NCBI GenBank assembly: GCA_023388715.1 | Contig: JAEWFT010000016.1 | Span: forward strand, 25,823-89,822 | Direction: 5' to 3' | Length of the DNA: 64,000 nt | DNA from: Pseudomonadota bacterium | Lineage (GTDB): Bacteria; Pseudomonadota; Gammaproteobacteria; Xanthomonadales; Xanthomonadaceae | In this document: positions 19,616 to 28,058 of the stretch, in pieces | Layout of the letters: each line of letters opens with the position of its first letter | Numbering within the stretch: the first letter of the stretch is position 1 | Notes under the pieces: generated by a model | What the model was told of the DNA's origin: nothing | What the model saw: only the letters and a program-made list of their open reading frames with translations | The model's database searches: none | Translations under genes and position numbers: made by a program

Positions 19616-20938
19616 TCACTCGCTCAACTTCCGGATCAGCTTTTCCCAGTCCTCGTGCAACTTGCCGTCGCTCTCCATCAGGTGGCGGATCTGGCGGCAG
19701 GCGTGCAGCACGGTGGTGTGGTCGCGGCCATCGAAAGCTGCGCCGATTTCCGGCAGGCTGTGGTCGGTGAGTTCCTTGGCCAGGGCCATCGCCACCTGCC
19801 GTGGCCGCGCCAGTGAACGGGTCCGCTTCTTCCCCAGCATCTCCTTCAATTGCAGGCCGTAGTAGTCTGCCACGGCCTTCTGGATGTTGGCGATGCTGAT
19901 CGCCTGCTGTTGCGCCCGCCAGAGGTCGCGCAGGGTTTCCTGCGCGAACTCCATGGTCACCGGACGCCCAAGCAGCCCGGCCTGTGCGGTGAGCTTGTTG
20001 ATCGCCCCCTCCAGCTCGCGCACGTTGCTGCGCATCTTCTTGGCAATCAGCTGCGCCACCTCGTCGGGAATCGCCGCCCCGCGCTCGCGCGCCTTGGACA
20101 GCACGATCTGCGCGCGAGTCTCGAAATCCGGGGGATCGATCGCGACCGACAGCCCCCAGCCCAGCCGCGACTTCAGCCGCGGTTCCAGGCCGTCCACCTC
20201 GCGCGGGTAGCGGTCGCAGGTCATGATGATCTGCTGCTTGCCGTCGAACAGCGCGTTGAAGGTGTGGAAGAACTCCTCCTGGGTGCGGTCCTTGCCCGCG
20301 AAGAACTGGATGTCGTCGATCAGCAGCGCGTCGATCTGCTGGAACTGGCGTTTGAACTGGTCGGCGGTCTTTTCCTGCAGCGCGCGGAAGAAGGCGTTGT
20401 AGAAATCGTTGGAGCGCAGGTAGAGCACGCGCGCGAGCGGGTTGATCCGGCGCATCTCGTTGCCGGCGGCAAACATCAGGTGGGTCTTGCCCAGCCCGGT
20501 GCCGCCGTACAGCAGCAGCGGGTTGTGCGCGCGGTCGCCCGGCTTCTGCGCGGCATGCCAGGCGGCCGCCTTGGCCAGCTGGTTGCTGCGGCCCTCGACG
20601 AAATTGTCGAAACAGTAGTGGGGATCGACGTTGCCCTGGAAGGGCTCGGGCACGCCGCCCGCCGCGCGGGGCGGAGTGACCAGCGGGGGGATGGGGGCGG
20701 CGCGGCGCAGCGCACCGATGTCCAGGGCGACGCCATCGCTGGCGCCCAGATGCGCAGCAAGCTCGCGGATGCGCGGCAGGTAGCGCGCCCGCACCTCGTC
20801 GCGGACGAAGGCGTTCGGGGCGTACAGCACCAGCCGCTGGTCCTGGCGGTCGGCCTGCAGCGGCTTGAGCCAGGTGCGCACGTCCTCGGGCGGGAACTCG
20901 GCTTCGAGGTAACGCAGGCAGGCGGGCCAGACATCCAT
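19616..20938 (-). CDS. dnaA: Chromosomal replication initiator protein DnaA
   Basis: A 440-residue initiator. Domain I starts MDVWPACLRYLEAEFPPEDV, followed by a short Pro/Ala-rich domain II (residues about 80-105). The AAA+ domain has Walker A GGTGLGKT at 145-152 and Walker B LLIDDIQFFAGKDRTQEE at about 206-223. Domain IV carries the DnaA-box-binding signature GRDHTTVLHACRQI near residues 401-414. It opens oriC and autoregulates. ATG 20938 fits the conserved family start; the longer open frame upstream crosses a DnaA box and is not coding. Very closely similar to Xanthomonas DnaA as I know it. Confidence 0.98.
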   Translation of the reverse strand: MDVWPACLRYLEAEFPPEDVRTWLKPLQADRQDQRLVLYAPNAFVRDEVRARYLPRIRELAAHLGASDGVALDIGALRRAAPIPPLVTPPRAAGGVPEPFQGNVDPHYCFDNFVEGRSNQLAKAAAWHAAQKPGDRAHNPLLLYGGTGLGKTHLMFAAGNEMRRINPLARVLYLRSNDFYNAFFRALQEKTADQFKRQFQQIDALLIDDIQFFAGKDRTQEEFFHTFNALFDGKQQIIMTCDRYPREVDGLEPRLKSRLGWGLSVAIDPPDFETRAQIVLSKARERGAAIPDEVAQLIAKKMRSNVRELEGAINKLTAQAGLLGRPVTMEFAQETLRDLWRAQQQAISIANIQKAVADYYGLQLKEMLGKKRTRSLARPRQVAMALAKELTDHSLPEIGAAFDGRDHTTVLHACRQIRHLMESDGKLHEDWEKLIRKLSE

Positions 20939-20987
20939 ATGCGGCAACAGTCCCCGGGACAACGACGAAGGCGCCGCGGCGGGCGCC

Positions 20988-20996
20988 TGTGGATAA
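20988..20996. promoter_or_regulatory. Perfect DnaA box upstream of dnaA
   Basis: TGTGGATAA, the exact complement of the consensus TTATCCACA, 50 bases before the dnaA start codon in the dnaA/rpmH gap. It is placed for autorepression of dnaA, or as part of a bipartite origin. Confidence 0.75.
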
Positions 20997-21071
20997 AAAC
21001 GGAAGAGGGCCAGCGTATCACCGGCCGCGCGGGGGAACCACACCGCCGGGGCGTGCGCGGACCTGGCCGCC

Positions 21072-21100
21072 TTGCGCGCGCCGGGGGCGCCTGCTAGGAT
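21072..21100 (+). promoter_or_regulatory. Possible rpmH promoter
   Basis: TTGCGC (21072-21077) and TAGGAT (21095-21100) with a 17-base spacer, about 40 bases before the rpmH ATG. Match to consensus is moderate (3 and 4 of 6), so this is tentative. Confidence 0.35.
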
Positions 21101-21139
21101 TCGCAGTCTTTCTCCGCAGAAACAGCAAGCAGGCCCGCC

Positions 21140-21280
21140 ATGGCGACCAAGCGCACCTACCAGCCCAGCAACCTCAAGCGCAAGCGCGACCACGGCTTCC
21201 GTGCCCGCATGGCGACCGCCGACGGCCGCAAGATCCTGGCCCGCCGTCGCGCCAAGGGTCGCCGTCGCCTGACCGTCTGA
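21140..21280 (+). CDS. rpmH: 50S ribosomal protein L34
   Basis: A 46-residue highly basic protein beginning MATKRTYQPSNLKRKRDHGF and ending RRRAKGRRRLTV, the invariant L34 pattern. First gene of the rightward rpmH-rnpA-yidC-mnmE group, divergent from dnaA. It is followed 46 bases later by rnpA. Confidence 0.97.
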   Translation: MATKRTYQPSNLKRKRDHGFRARMATADGRKILARRRAKGRRRLTV

Positions 21281-21326
21281 CCCACGGGTCCGGCCACCCG
21301 CCGGTGGCCTGAAGACGTTGTCCGCG

Positions 21327-21797
21327 ATGCCCGAAACGCCGGTGTCCGCCAAGGATACCGGCGTCGTCGTGTCTGCCGCCGGCACCGGTTTCCCGCGCAC
21401 CGCGCGGGTGCGGGCCAAGGCGGAGTTCGCCCGCGTGTTCGAATCCGGGGTGCGCCGCGCGGAGCCCGCGTTCGCGCTGCACTGGCTGGCCGGCGTGGAA
21501 GGTGCACGCCTGGGCCTTGCAGTGTCGCGCAAGGTCGATCGCCGCGCGGTCGGCCGCAACCGCATCAAGCGCGCGCTGCGCGAGAGCTTCCGCCTGCGCC
21601 GCGCGCAGCTGGAGCCCGGAGCCTACGTGGTGGTGGCGCGCGCAGGCGCCGCAGGCCTCGACCACGCCGCGATCGATGCCGCGCTGGCGCGCCTGCTGGC
21701 GCGGATCGGCGCGTTGCCCGCATCTGCCGCGGCCGGCACAATGCGCGCGCCTCCCCCGCCATCCCCGACCGCCACGCCGGACCCTGCCTCCGGCTGA
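21327..21797 (+). CDS. rnpA: Ribonuclease P protein component
   Basis: A 156-residue basic protein, the protein subunit of RNase P that matures tRNA 5' ends with the M1 RNA. The RNR signature VGRNRIKRALRESFRLRR lies near residues 70-87, and RVRAKAEFARVFESG gives the N-terminal strand. It is longer than the usual 115-130 residues because of about 22 extra N-terminal residues and a Pro/Ala-rich tail. ATG 21327 is taken; TTG 21318 is also in frame. The yidC start is only 29 bases beyond its stop, so no yidD gene fits between them. Confidence 0.95.
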   Translation: MPETPVSAKDTGVVVSAAGTGFPRTARVRAKAEFARVFESGVRRAEPAFALHWLAGVEGARLGLAVSRKVDRRAVGRNRIKRALRESFRLRRAQLEPGAYVVVARAGAAGLDHAAIDAALARLLARIGALPASAAAGTMRAPPPPSPTATPDPASG

Positions 21798-21826
21798 GTC
21801 CGCTCGTTTCCAAGAAGTCCCTGCCC

Positions 21827-23470
21827 ATGACCCAGACCCGCACCTTCCTGATCCTCGCCTGGCTGATGGTGGCCATCCTGCTGTGGATGGAATGGGGCAA
21901 GCGGCACGACGCGCCCGCCGCGCCGGGGGTCGCCGCCTCCACCGCGGCGGTGCCGGCCGCGAGCGACGCGGTGCCCACCCAGGCGGTGCCTTCCGCGGGC
22001 CCGGGACCGGACGCGGCAGTGGCTGCCGCGCAACAGGCGGCGCCGGTCGTCCGCCTGCGCACCGACGTGCTGGCGCTGGAACTGGACGGGCAGACGATCA
22101 GCCGCGCCGACCTGTTGCGCTACCCGCAGGCGCGCGAGGACGGCAGCCAGCCGGTGGTGCTGATGACCACCGATCCGGCGCGCCAGTTCACCGCCCGCTC
22201 GCGCTGGCTGGCGGCCGATGGCGAGGCGATCCCGCTGCAGGCCACCGGCCCGGCGCAGGAGGTCACCGTGGCCGGCGGCGGGAAGGCGGCGCAGCTGCAG
22301 TTCGAGGGGCGCAACGCGCAAGGCGTGGTGCTGCGCCGCACCTACACGCTGCCGCAGGGCAGCTACGCGCTGCGCGTGCACGATGCGCTGGTCAATGCCG
22401 GCACCGCGCCATGGACCGGCGACATCGAGCGCCACCTGCAGCGGGTGCCGCCGGTGGTCAAGAGCGGGCTGACCAACCCGGAGGCCTTCAGCCTCAATGG
22501 CGCTGCGTGGTACAGCCCGGAAGAGAAGTACGAGAAGCGCAAGTACCCCGACTTCCTCGACGACGGTCCGCTCAACCAGCAGGTGACCGGTGGCTGGGTC
22601 GGGTTGTCGCAGCACTATTTCCTCGGCGCCTGGGTGCCGCAGCGCGACCAGGCCGCGCTGTATTCGCTGGGCACCGACGGCCGCCTGTTCCATATCGACG
22701 CGCGTGGCCCGCGGGTGACCTTGGCGCCCGGCCAGCGGTTTGAAAGCACCGCCACCCTGTACGTGGGGCCGAAGCTGGCCGACCAGATGGACGCGACCGC
22801 GCCGGGCCTGGGCCTGGCGATGGATTACGGGATGTTCACCGCGCTGTCCAAGCCGATCCACTGGCTGCTGACCCAGCTGCACAAGTTCACCAACAACTGG
22901 GGCTGGGCGATCGTGCTGCTGGTGGTGCTGATCAAGCTGCTGCTGTATCCGCTGTCGGCGGCGCAGTACAAGTCGATGGCCAGGATGCGCAAGTTCCAGC
23001 CGCGGATCGAGCAGCTCAAGGAGCGCTACGGCGAGGACAAGCAGAAGTTCCAGATGGCGATGATGGACCTGTACAAGAAGGAGAAGATCAATCCCGCCGG
23101 CGGCTGCCTGCCACTGCTGGTGCAGATGCCGGTCTTCCTCGCCCTGTACTACGTGCTGCTCGAGGCGGTGGAGCTGCGGCAGGCGCCGTGGATCGCCGGC
23201 TGGATCAACGACCTCACCGCGCGCGACCCGTATTTCATCCTGCCGATCGTCAATGGAGCGGTGATGTGGGCCACCCAGAAGATGTCGCCAATGATGGGCG
23301 TGGACCCGATGCAGAAGAAGATCATGCAGATGATGCCGGTGATGATGGCGGTGATGTTCGCGCTGTTCCCGGCCGGCCTCGTCCTGTACTGGGTCACCAA
23401 CGGCGCGCTCGGCATGCTGCAGCAGTGGTGGAACACCAAGCGTTACGCCGAGGATCCGAAGGCCGCCTGA
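21827..23470 (+). CDS. yidC: Membrane protein insertase YidC
   Basis: A 547-residue insertase of the Gram-negative type. A first helix (about residues 5-22) is followed by a large periplasmic domain (to about residue 335), then the conserved five-helix core: WAIVLLVVLIKLLLYPLS with the groove-side charged region, RMRKFQPRIEQLKERYG as the cytoplasmic coiled hairpin, and GGCLPLLVQMPVFLALYYVL. It inserts and folds inner-membrane proteins, alone or with SecYEG. A 10-bp hairpin after the stop may end part of the transcript before mnmE. Confidence 0.98.
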   Translation: MTQTRTFLILAWLMVAILLWMEWGKRHDAPAAPGVAASTAAVPAASDAVPTQAVPSAGPGPDAAVAAAQQAAPVVRLRTDVLALELDGQTISRADLLRYPQAREDGSQPVVLMTTDPARQFTARSRWLAADGEAIPLQATGPAQEVTVAGGGKAAQLQFEGRNAQGVVLRRTYTLPQGSYALRVHDALVNAGTAPWTGDIERHLQRVPPVVKSGLTNPEAFSLNGAAWYSPEEKYEKRKYPDFLDDGPLNQQVTGGWVGLSQHYFLGAWVPQRDQAALYSLGTDGRLFHIDARGPRVTLAPGQRFESTATLYVGPKLADQMDATAPGLGLAMDYGMFTALSKPIHWLLTQLHKFTNNWGWAIVLLVVLIKLLLYPLSAAQYKSMARMRKFQPRIEQLKERYGEDKQKFQMAMMDLYKKEKINPAGGCLPLLVQMPVFLALYYVLLEAVELRQAPWIAGWINDLTARDPYFILPIVNGAVMWATQKMSPMMGVDPMQKKIMQMMPVMMAVMFALFPAGLVLYWVTNGALGMLQQWWNTKRYAEDPKAA

Positions 23471-23490
23471 ATCCCGCGGTGGCCCCACGC

Positions 23491-23520
23491 GAAGCCCGCC
23501 GCATGGCGGGCTTCGTCGTT
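23491..23520 (+). terminator. Stem-loop after yidC, probable weak terminator
   Basis: A perfect 10-bp stem (23491-23500 with 23505-23514) closes a GCAT tetraloop, followed by GTCGTT. The T-run is poor, so termination may be partial with read-through into mnmE 26 bases later. Confidence 0.5.
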
Positions 23521-23546
23521 TGCGGGCGCTCTGCGATCATGCGCGC

Positions 23547-24878
23547 ATGGAGCCGGCCGCCGACACCATCGCCGCCATCGCCACCGCCCCGGGCGCGGGC
23601 GGCGTTGGCATCGTGCGCCTGTCGGGCCCGCGTGCGCGGGCGATCGGCGAGGCACTGGCCGGGCGCCGGCTGCGGGTCCGCTACGCCCACCACGCGCGCT
23701 TCCGCGGCGCCGACGGGGAGGCGATCGACGATGGCATCGCCCTGTATTTCCGAGGTCCGGCCAGCTTCACCGGCGAGGACGTCGTCGAGCTGCAGGCGCA
23801 TGGCAGCCCGGTCGTGCTGCAGCAGCTGCTCGCGCGCTGCGTGGCGCTGGGCGCACGCCAGGCGCGGCCCGGCGAGTTCAGCGAACGGGCGTTCCTCGCC
23901 GGCAAGCTGGACTTGGCCCAGGCCGAGGCCATCGCCGACCTGATTGCCGCCGGCGACGTGCAGGCGGCGCGCGCTGCGCGGCGTTCGTTGGAGGGCGTGT
24001 TCTCGCAGCAGGTCGACGCGCTGATGGCGCAGGTGCTGGCGATCCGCGTGCATGTCGAGGCCGCGATCGATTTCGCCGACGAACCACTCGACACCCTGGG
24101 CGGGACGGCGCTGCGCCGCCAGCTCGAGCAGGCGCGCGCCACCCTTGCCAGCCTGCGCGGCCAGGCCGACCGCGGCCGGCGGCTGCGCGACGGGCTCCAC
24201 GTGGTGCTCGCGGGACCGCCCAATGCCGGCAAGAGTTCGCTGCTGAACGCGCTGGCCGGCGGCGAGCGGGCGATCGTCACCGACATCGCCGGCACCACCC
24301 GCGACCTGCTGCGCGAAAGCATCCGCATCGACGGGGTGGAGCTGACCCTGGTCGATACCGCCGGCTTGCGCGACGCCGGCGATGCGATCGAAGCCGAGGG
24401 CATCCGCCGGGCCCGCGACGAACTGGCGCGCGCCGACCTTGCGCTGGTGGTGCTTGACGCGCGCGACCCCGAGGCCGGGCGCGCGGCGGTGGCCGGCGAC
24501 CTGGCCGCGGTGCCGCGGGTGCTGTGGCTGCACAACAAGGCCGACCTCGTGCCGGGACCGCTGGAGCCCGGCCCCGATGCGCTGGCGATCTCGGCGCGCA
24601 CCGGGGCGGGACTGGAGGTGTTGCACCGTCGCCTGCTGGGGCTGTCGGGCGGGGACCAGCCGGATGGGGCGTTCAGCGCACGCGCGCGCCACCTGGACGC
24701 GCTGGCCCGCGCCGCCGACCTGCTCGGGCAGGCGGCCGGTGAGCTCGAGCAGGAGCGCCTGGAGCTGGCGGCCGAGGCGCTGGTGCAGGCGCACGCGGCG
24801 CTGGGCGAGATCGGCGGACGGGTCGGCGCGGATGCGCTACTCGGTCACATATTCAGCGCGTTCTGCATCGGAAAATAA
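23547..24878 (+). CDS. mnmE: tRNA modification GTPase MnmE
   Basis: A 443-residue GTPase that with MnmG installs the cmnm5 group at wobble U34 of tRNAs. The N-terminal formyl-THF-binding domain begins DTIAAIATAPGAGGVGIVRLSG. The G domain has G1 GPPNAGKSS at residues 223-231, the G2-region TDIAGTTRD, G3 DTAGLRDA and G4 NKAD. The C-terminus ends FCIGK, the family's invariant Cys-Ile-Gly-Lys. ATG 23547 is chosen; the frame upstream (from 23520) is too short to be part of the family. Confidence 0.97.
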   Translation: MEPAADTIAAIATAPGAGGVGIVRLSGPRARAIGEALAGRRLRVRYAHHARFRGADGEAIDDGIALYFRGPASFTGEDVVELQAHGSPVVLQQLLARCVALGARQARPGEFSERAFLAGKLDLAQAEAIADLIAAGDVQAARAARRSLEGVFSQQVDALMAQVLAIRVHVEAAIDFADEPLDTLGGTALRRQLEQARATLASLRGQADRGRRLRDGLHVVLAGPPNAGKSSLLNALAGGERAIVTDIAGTTRDLLRESIRIDGVELTLVDTAGLRDAGDAIEAEGIRRARDELARADLALVVLDARDPEAGRAAVAGDLAAVPRVLWLHNKADLVPGPLEPGPDALAISARTGAGLEVLHRRLLGLSGGDQPDGAFSARARHLDALARAADLLGQAAGELEQERLELAAEALVQAHAALGEIGGRVGADALLGHIFSAFCIGK

Positions 24879-24965
24879 GCGCGACACGTGGTTGCGCTTG
24901 ACAAACTTGCGCGGCTGACGCGTCCTATGCACGGGTGTGTCGTGCATCACAAGGGGAGTTACACG

Positions 24966-26012
24966 ATGTCTTTCAACATGAATCCGCGTCGTGGCCTTGC
25001 GCCACTGGCGCTTGCCTTGGCCGTGGCCTGCGCGCTGCCGGCGTGCAAGAAGGAAGCCGCCGAGGACGCGGCCGCAGCGCCAAGCGCGACCCAGCAGGCT
25101 GCGCCGGCGCCGACCCCGGCTTCGGTGGTCGCCGCCTCGGTCGCGGCGATGGGTCCGGACGAGCTGCGCAGCGAAGCGTCCAAGGCGTATGCCGAGAACC
25201 GGCTTTACGCGCCCGCGGGCAACAACGCCATGGAGTTCTACCTGGCCCTGCGCGACAAGCAGCCGGGCGATGCCAGCGCGTCCAGCGCGTTGACCGACCT
25301 GCTGCCGATGACGGTGATCGCCACCGAGCAGGGGATCGCGCGCGAGGATTTCGCCGAGGCCAAGCGGCTGGCGGCGATGGTGGAAAAGGCCGACGCCAGC
25401 CACCCGGCGCTTGCGCGCCTGAAGCAGAGCATCGCCCAGAGCGAGACGGCGTCGGTGCAGCGCGCCGAGACCCAGCGGCTGACCGCGGAAGAGGAGGCCA
25501 AGCGCCAGGCGGATCTTGCCAAGCAGCGCGAGGAAGACCAGCGCCGCCTGCAGGAGCAGCAGCGCCAGCAGGCGCAGCAGAGCGCCAGCCAGCAACAGCA
25601 GCAGCAACAGGCGGCGGCCGCGGAAGCCGAGCGCCAGCGCGCGGCCGAGGCCGAGCGCGAGCGGCAGGCCGCCGCGCAGCGCCAGCAGCAACAGCAGCAG
25701 GCGGCCGCGCAGCCCGCGGCGCAACCGGCCGCGCCACGTCCGGTCGCGTCCAACGAGCTGCGCGCGGTGGCCCAGCCCGGTCCGCGCTATCCGGCCGCCG
25801 CCCAGCGCGTGGGCGCCACCGGCAACGTGCAGGTGGAGTTCACCGTGCAGCCGGACGGCAGCGTGGACAACGTGCGGGTGGTCTCGTCCAGTTCGTCGCG
25901 CGAGTTCCAGCGCGAGTTCGAGCGCGAGGCAACGGCCGCCGTGCGTCGCTGGCGGTTCCAGCCGGTGGCGCAGGCCACCACCAGCCGACGCACGATCGCG
26001 TTCGAAATGTAG
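24966..26012 (+). CDS. TonB C-terminal domain lipoprotein with coiled coil
   Basis: A 348-residue predicted lipoprotein. A short basic N-terminus and hydrophobic stretch end in a likely lipobox LPAC (Cys27; Cys22 is a weaker option). Then come an Ala/Pro-rich linker, a helical region (about 60-150) and a long Gln/Glu/Ala-rich coiled coil (about 155-250, with runs of seven and six Gln). The C-terminus is a TonB_C domain: YPAAAQRVGATGNVQVEFTV and RRWRFQP. Unlike classical TonB it has no clear membrane anchor helix beyond the lipidated signal. AGGGGAG precedes ATG 24966. It may bridge membrane and receptor, or act in envelope integrity; no function is proven. Confidence 0.85.
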   Translation: MSFNMNPRRGLAPLALALAVACALPACKKEAAEDAAAAPSATQQAAPAPTPASVVAASVAAMGPDELRSEASKAYAENRLYAPAGNNAMEFYLALRDKQPGDASASSALTDLLPMTVIATEQGIAREDFAEAKRLAAMVEKADASHPALARLKQSIAQSETASVQRAETQRLTAEEEAKRQADLAKQREEDQRRLQEQQRQQAQQSASQQQQQQQAAAAEAERQRAAEAERERQAAAQRQQQQQQAAAQPAAQPAAPRPVASNELRAVAQPGPRYPAAAQRVGATGNVQVEFTVQPDGSVDNVRVVSSSSSREFQREFEREATAAVRRWRFQPVAQATTSRRTIAFEM

Positions 26013-26035
26013 GCGGGGCGGATCCTGCGGCAATG

Positions 26036-26066
26036 AAAAAAAGCCCGGCCATGTGCCGGGCTTTTT
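26036..26066. terminator. Bidirectional Rho-independent terminator
   Basis: Seven A residues, a stem GCCCGGC/GCCGGGC with a 5-base loop, then five T residues. It works for both the rightward TonB-C lipoprotein gene and the leftward ABC permease gene, which converge here. Confidence 0.9.
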
Positions 26067-26084
26067 CGTGGGCGCGATCCCGGC

Positions 26085-27271
26085 TCAGGCCGAGATCGCC
26101 AGCTTCTCCTGCCGGTAGCGCCAGACCGCGGCCAGCCACAACACCCCCGCCAGCGCCAGCGCGCTGCCCAGGTACACCGCCCACTGCGCCGGCTCCGGCG
26201 CCTCGCCGCGGCTGATCTTCTGGATCAGCTGGTTCTGCGACAGGAACGGCACCGCGTACTGCCACAGCGCGGTGTCCTTGATCGGGTACACCATCAGCGC
26301 GTACGCCGGCAGCATCGGCATGAACATCAGCCAGGTCATGTGCACCCCCGCCTCCTTCATGCTCTTGGCGCCGGCCGCCAGCAGGGTCAGCAGCGCGGTG
26401 CCCACCAGCGCCAGCGGCAGTAGGGCCAGCATCATCTGCAGGATGGCGGGTACGCTCACGTCCAGCATCCGGCCCATGCCCGGCACCAGCGCGGCGCTGA
26501 GCTTGAAGCTGAGCAGGATCAGCAGCAGCACCGTGATGCCGATGCCGCCGGCGGCCGCCATCTTGCCGCTGACGATCGCGCCGCGCGGGGCGGGCGTGGC
26601 CAGCAGCGGTTCCAGCGACTGCCGCTCGCGCTCGCCCGCGGTGGTGTCCATCGCCAGGTGGGCGCCGCCGATGAAGGCGAAGATCATCAGGATGATCGGC
26701 AGGATCGCGGTGAGCAGCACGCCGCGCTTGGCCTCGGGCGTGGCCACGTCGCGGGTGCCGACGCCCAGCGGCGCCCCGACCATCGGGTTGATCCCGCGCG
26801 CGAGCAGCCGCAGCGCGCCCAGCGTCTGCGAATACCCTTCCAGCGCGGACTTCAGCCGTCCCGCGGGAACGTCGGAGTTGCGCCGGGTAGAGTCGGTGAC
26901 CACCTCCACCTTGGCCGGCGTGCCGGCGCGCCAGTCCTTGGCGAACCCCGGGTCGATCAGCAGGCCCACTTCCTCGCGCTGCGTGCGCACGTCGGCTTCC
27001 ACCTGGGCGGCGCTTGCCGCGCGGGTGGCGATGCCGCGGCTGGCCAGGTGCGCCAGCAGCGTGGGGGCGTGCTCGCCGCCCGCCACCGGGATGGTCATCT
27101 GCTTCTCGAGCTGGGTGCTGGCGCGGGTCTCGGCCAGTTTGCCGAGCCCCAGCATCAGCACCGGGTACATGAGCGGCGCCAGCAGCATCGTCATCAGGAA
27201 CGTCTTGCGGTCGCGGTAGAAGTCGCGCAATTCCTTGCGCGCCACCACCAGCATCGTGCGGACGGCGTTGT

Positions 27272-27275
<4 letters not shown>
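26085..27275 (-). CDS. ABC-2 type transporter permease (NatB-like)
   Basis: A 396-residue membrane protein: one N-terminal helix, a large extracytoplasmic domain (about residues 45-190), and five or six C-terminal helices. Within these, TAILPIILMIFAFIGGAHLA, GERERQSLEPLLATPAPRG and the QMMLALLPLALVGTALL helix are typical of the NatB/YhfC-like ABC-2 permeases. It is the membrane partner of the ATPase encoded next to it, whose stop it overlaps by four bases (ATGA). NatAB-type pairs export sodium or small toxic compounds; substrate unknown. It is the last gene of a five-gene leftward cluster ending at the terminator 26036-26066. Confidence 0.88.
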
Positions 27276-28027
<752 letters not shown>

Positions 28028-28058
28028 GGGCGATTCCTTGTCTGCAGGGGCGCGCGCA

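Noticed and set aside
24898..24903. TTGACA upstream of the TonB-C lipoprotein as a promoter
   Set aside because: No acceptable -10 hexamer is found at a 15-19 base spacing; left as an unproven -35 match.
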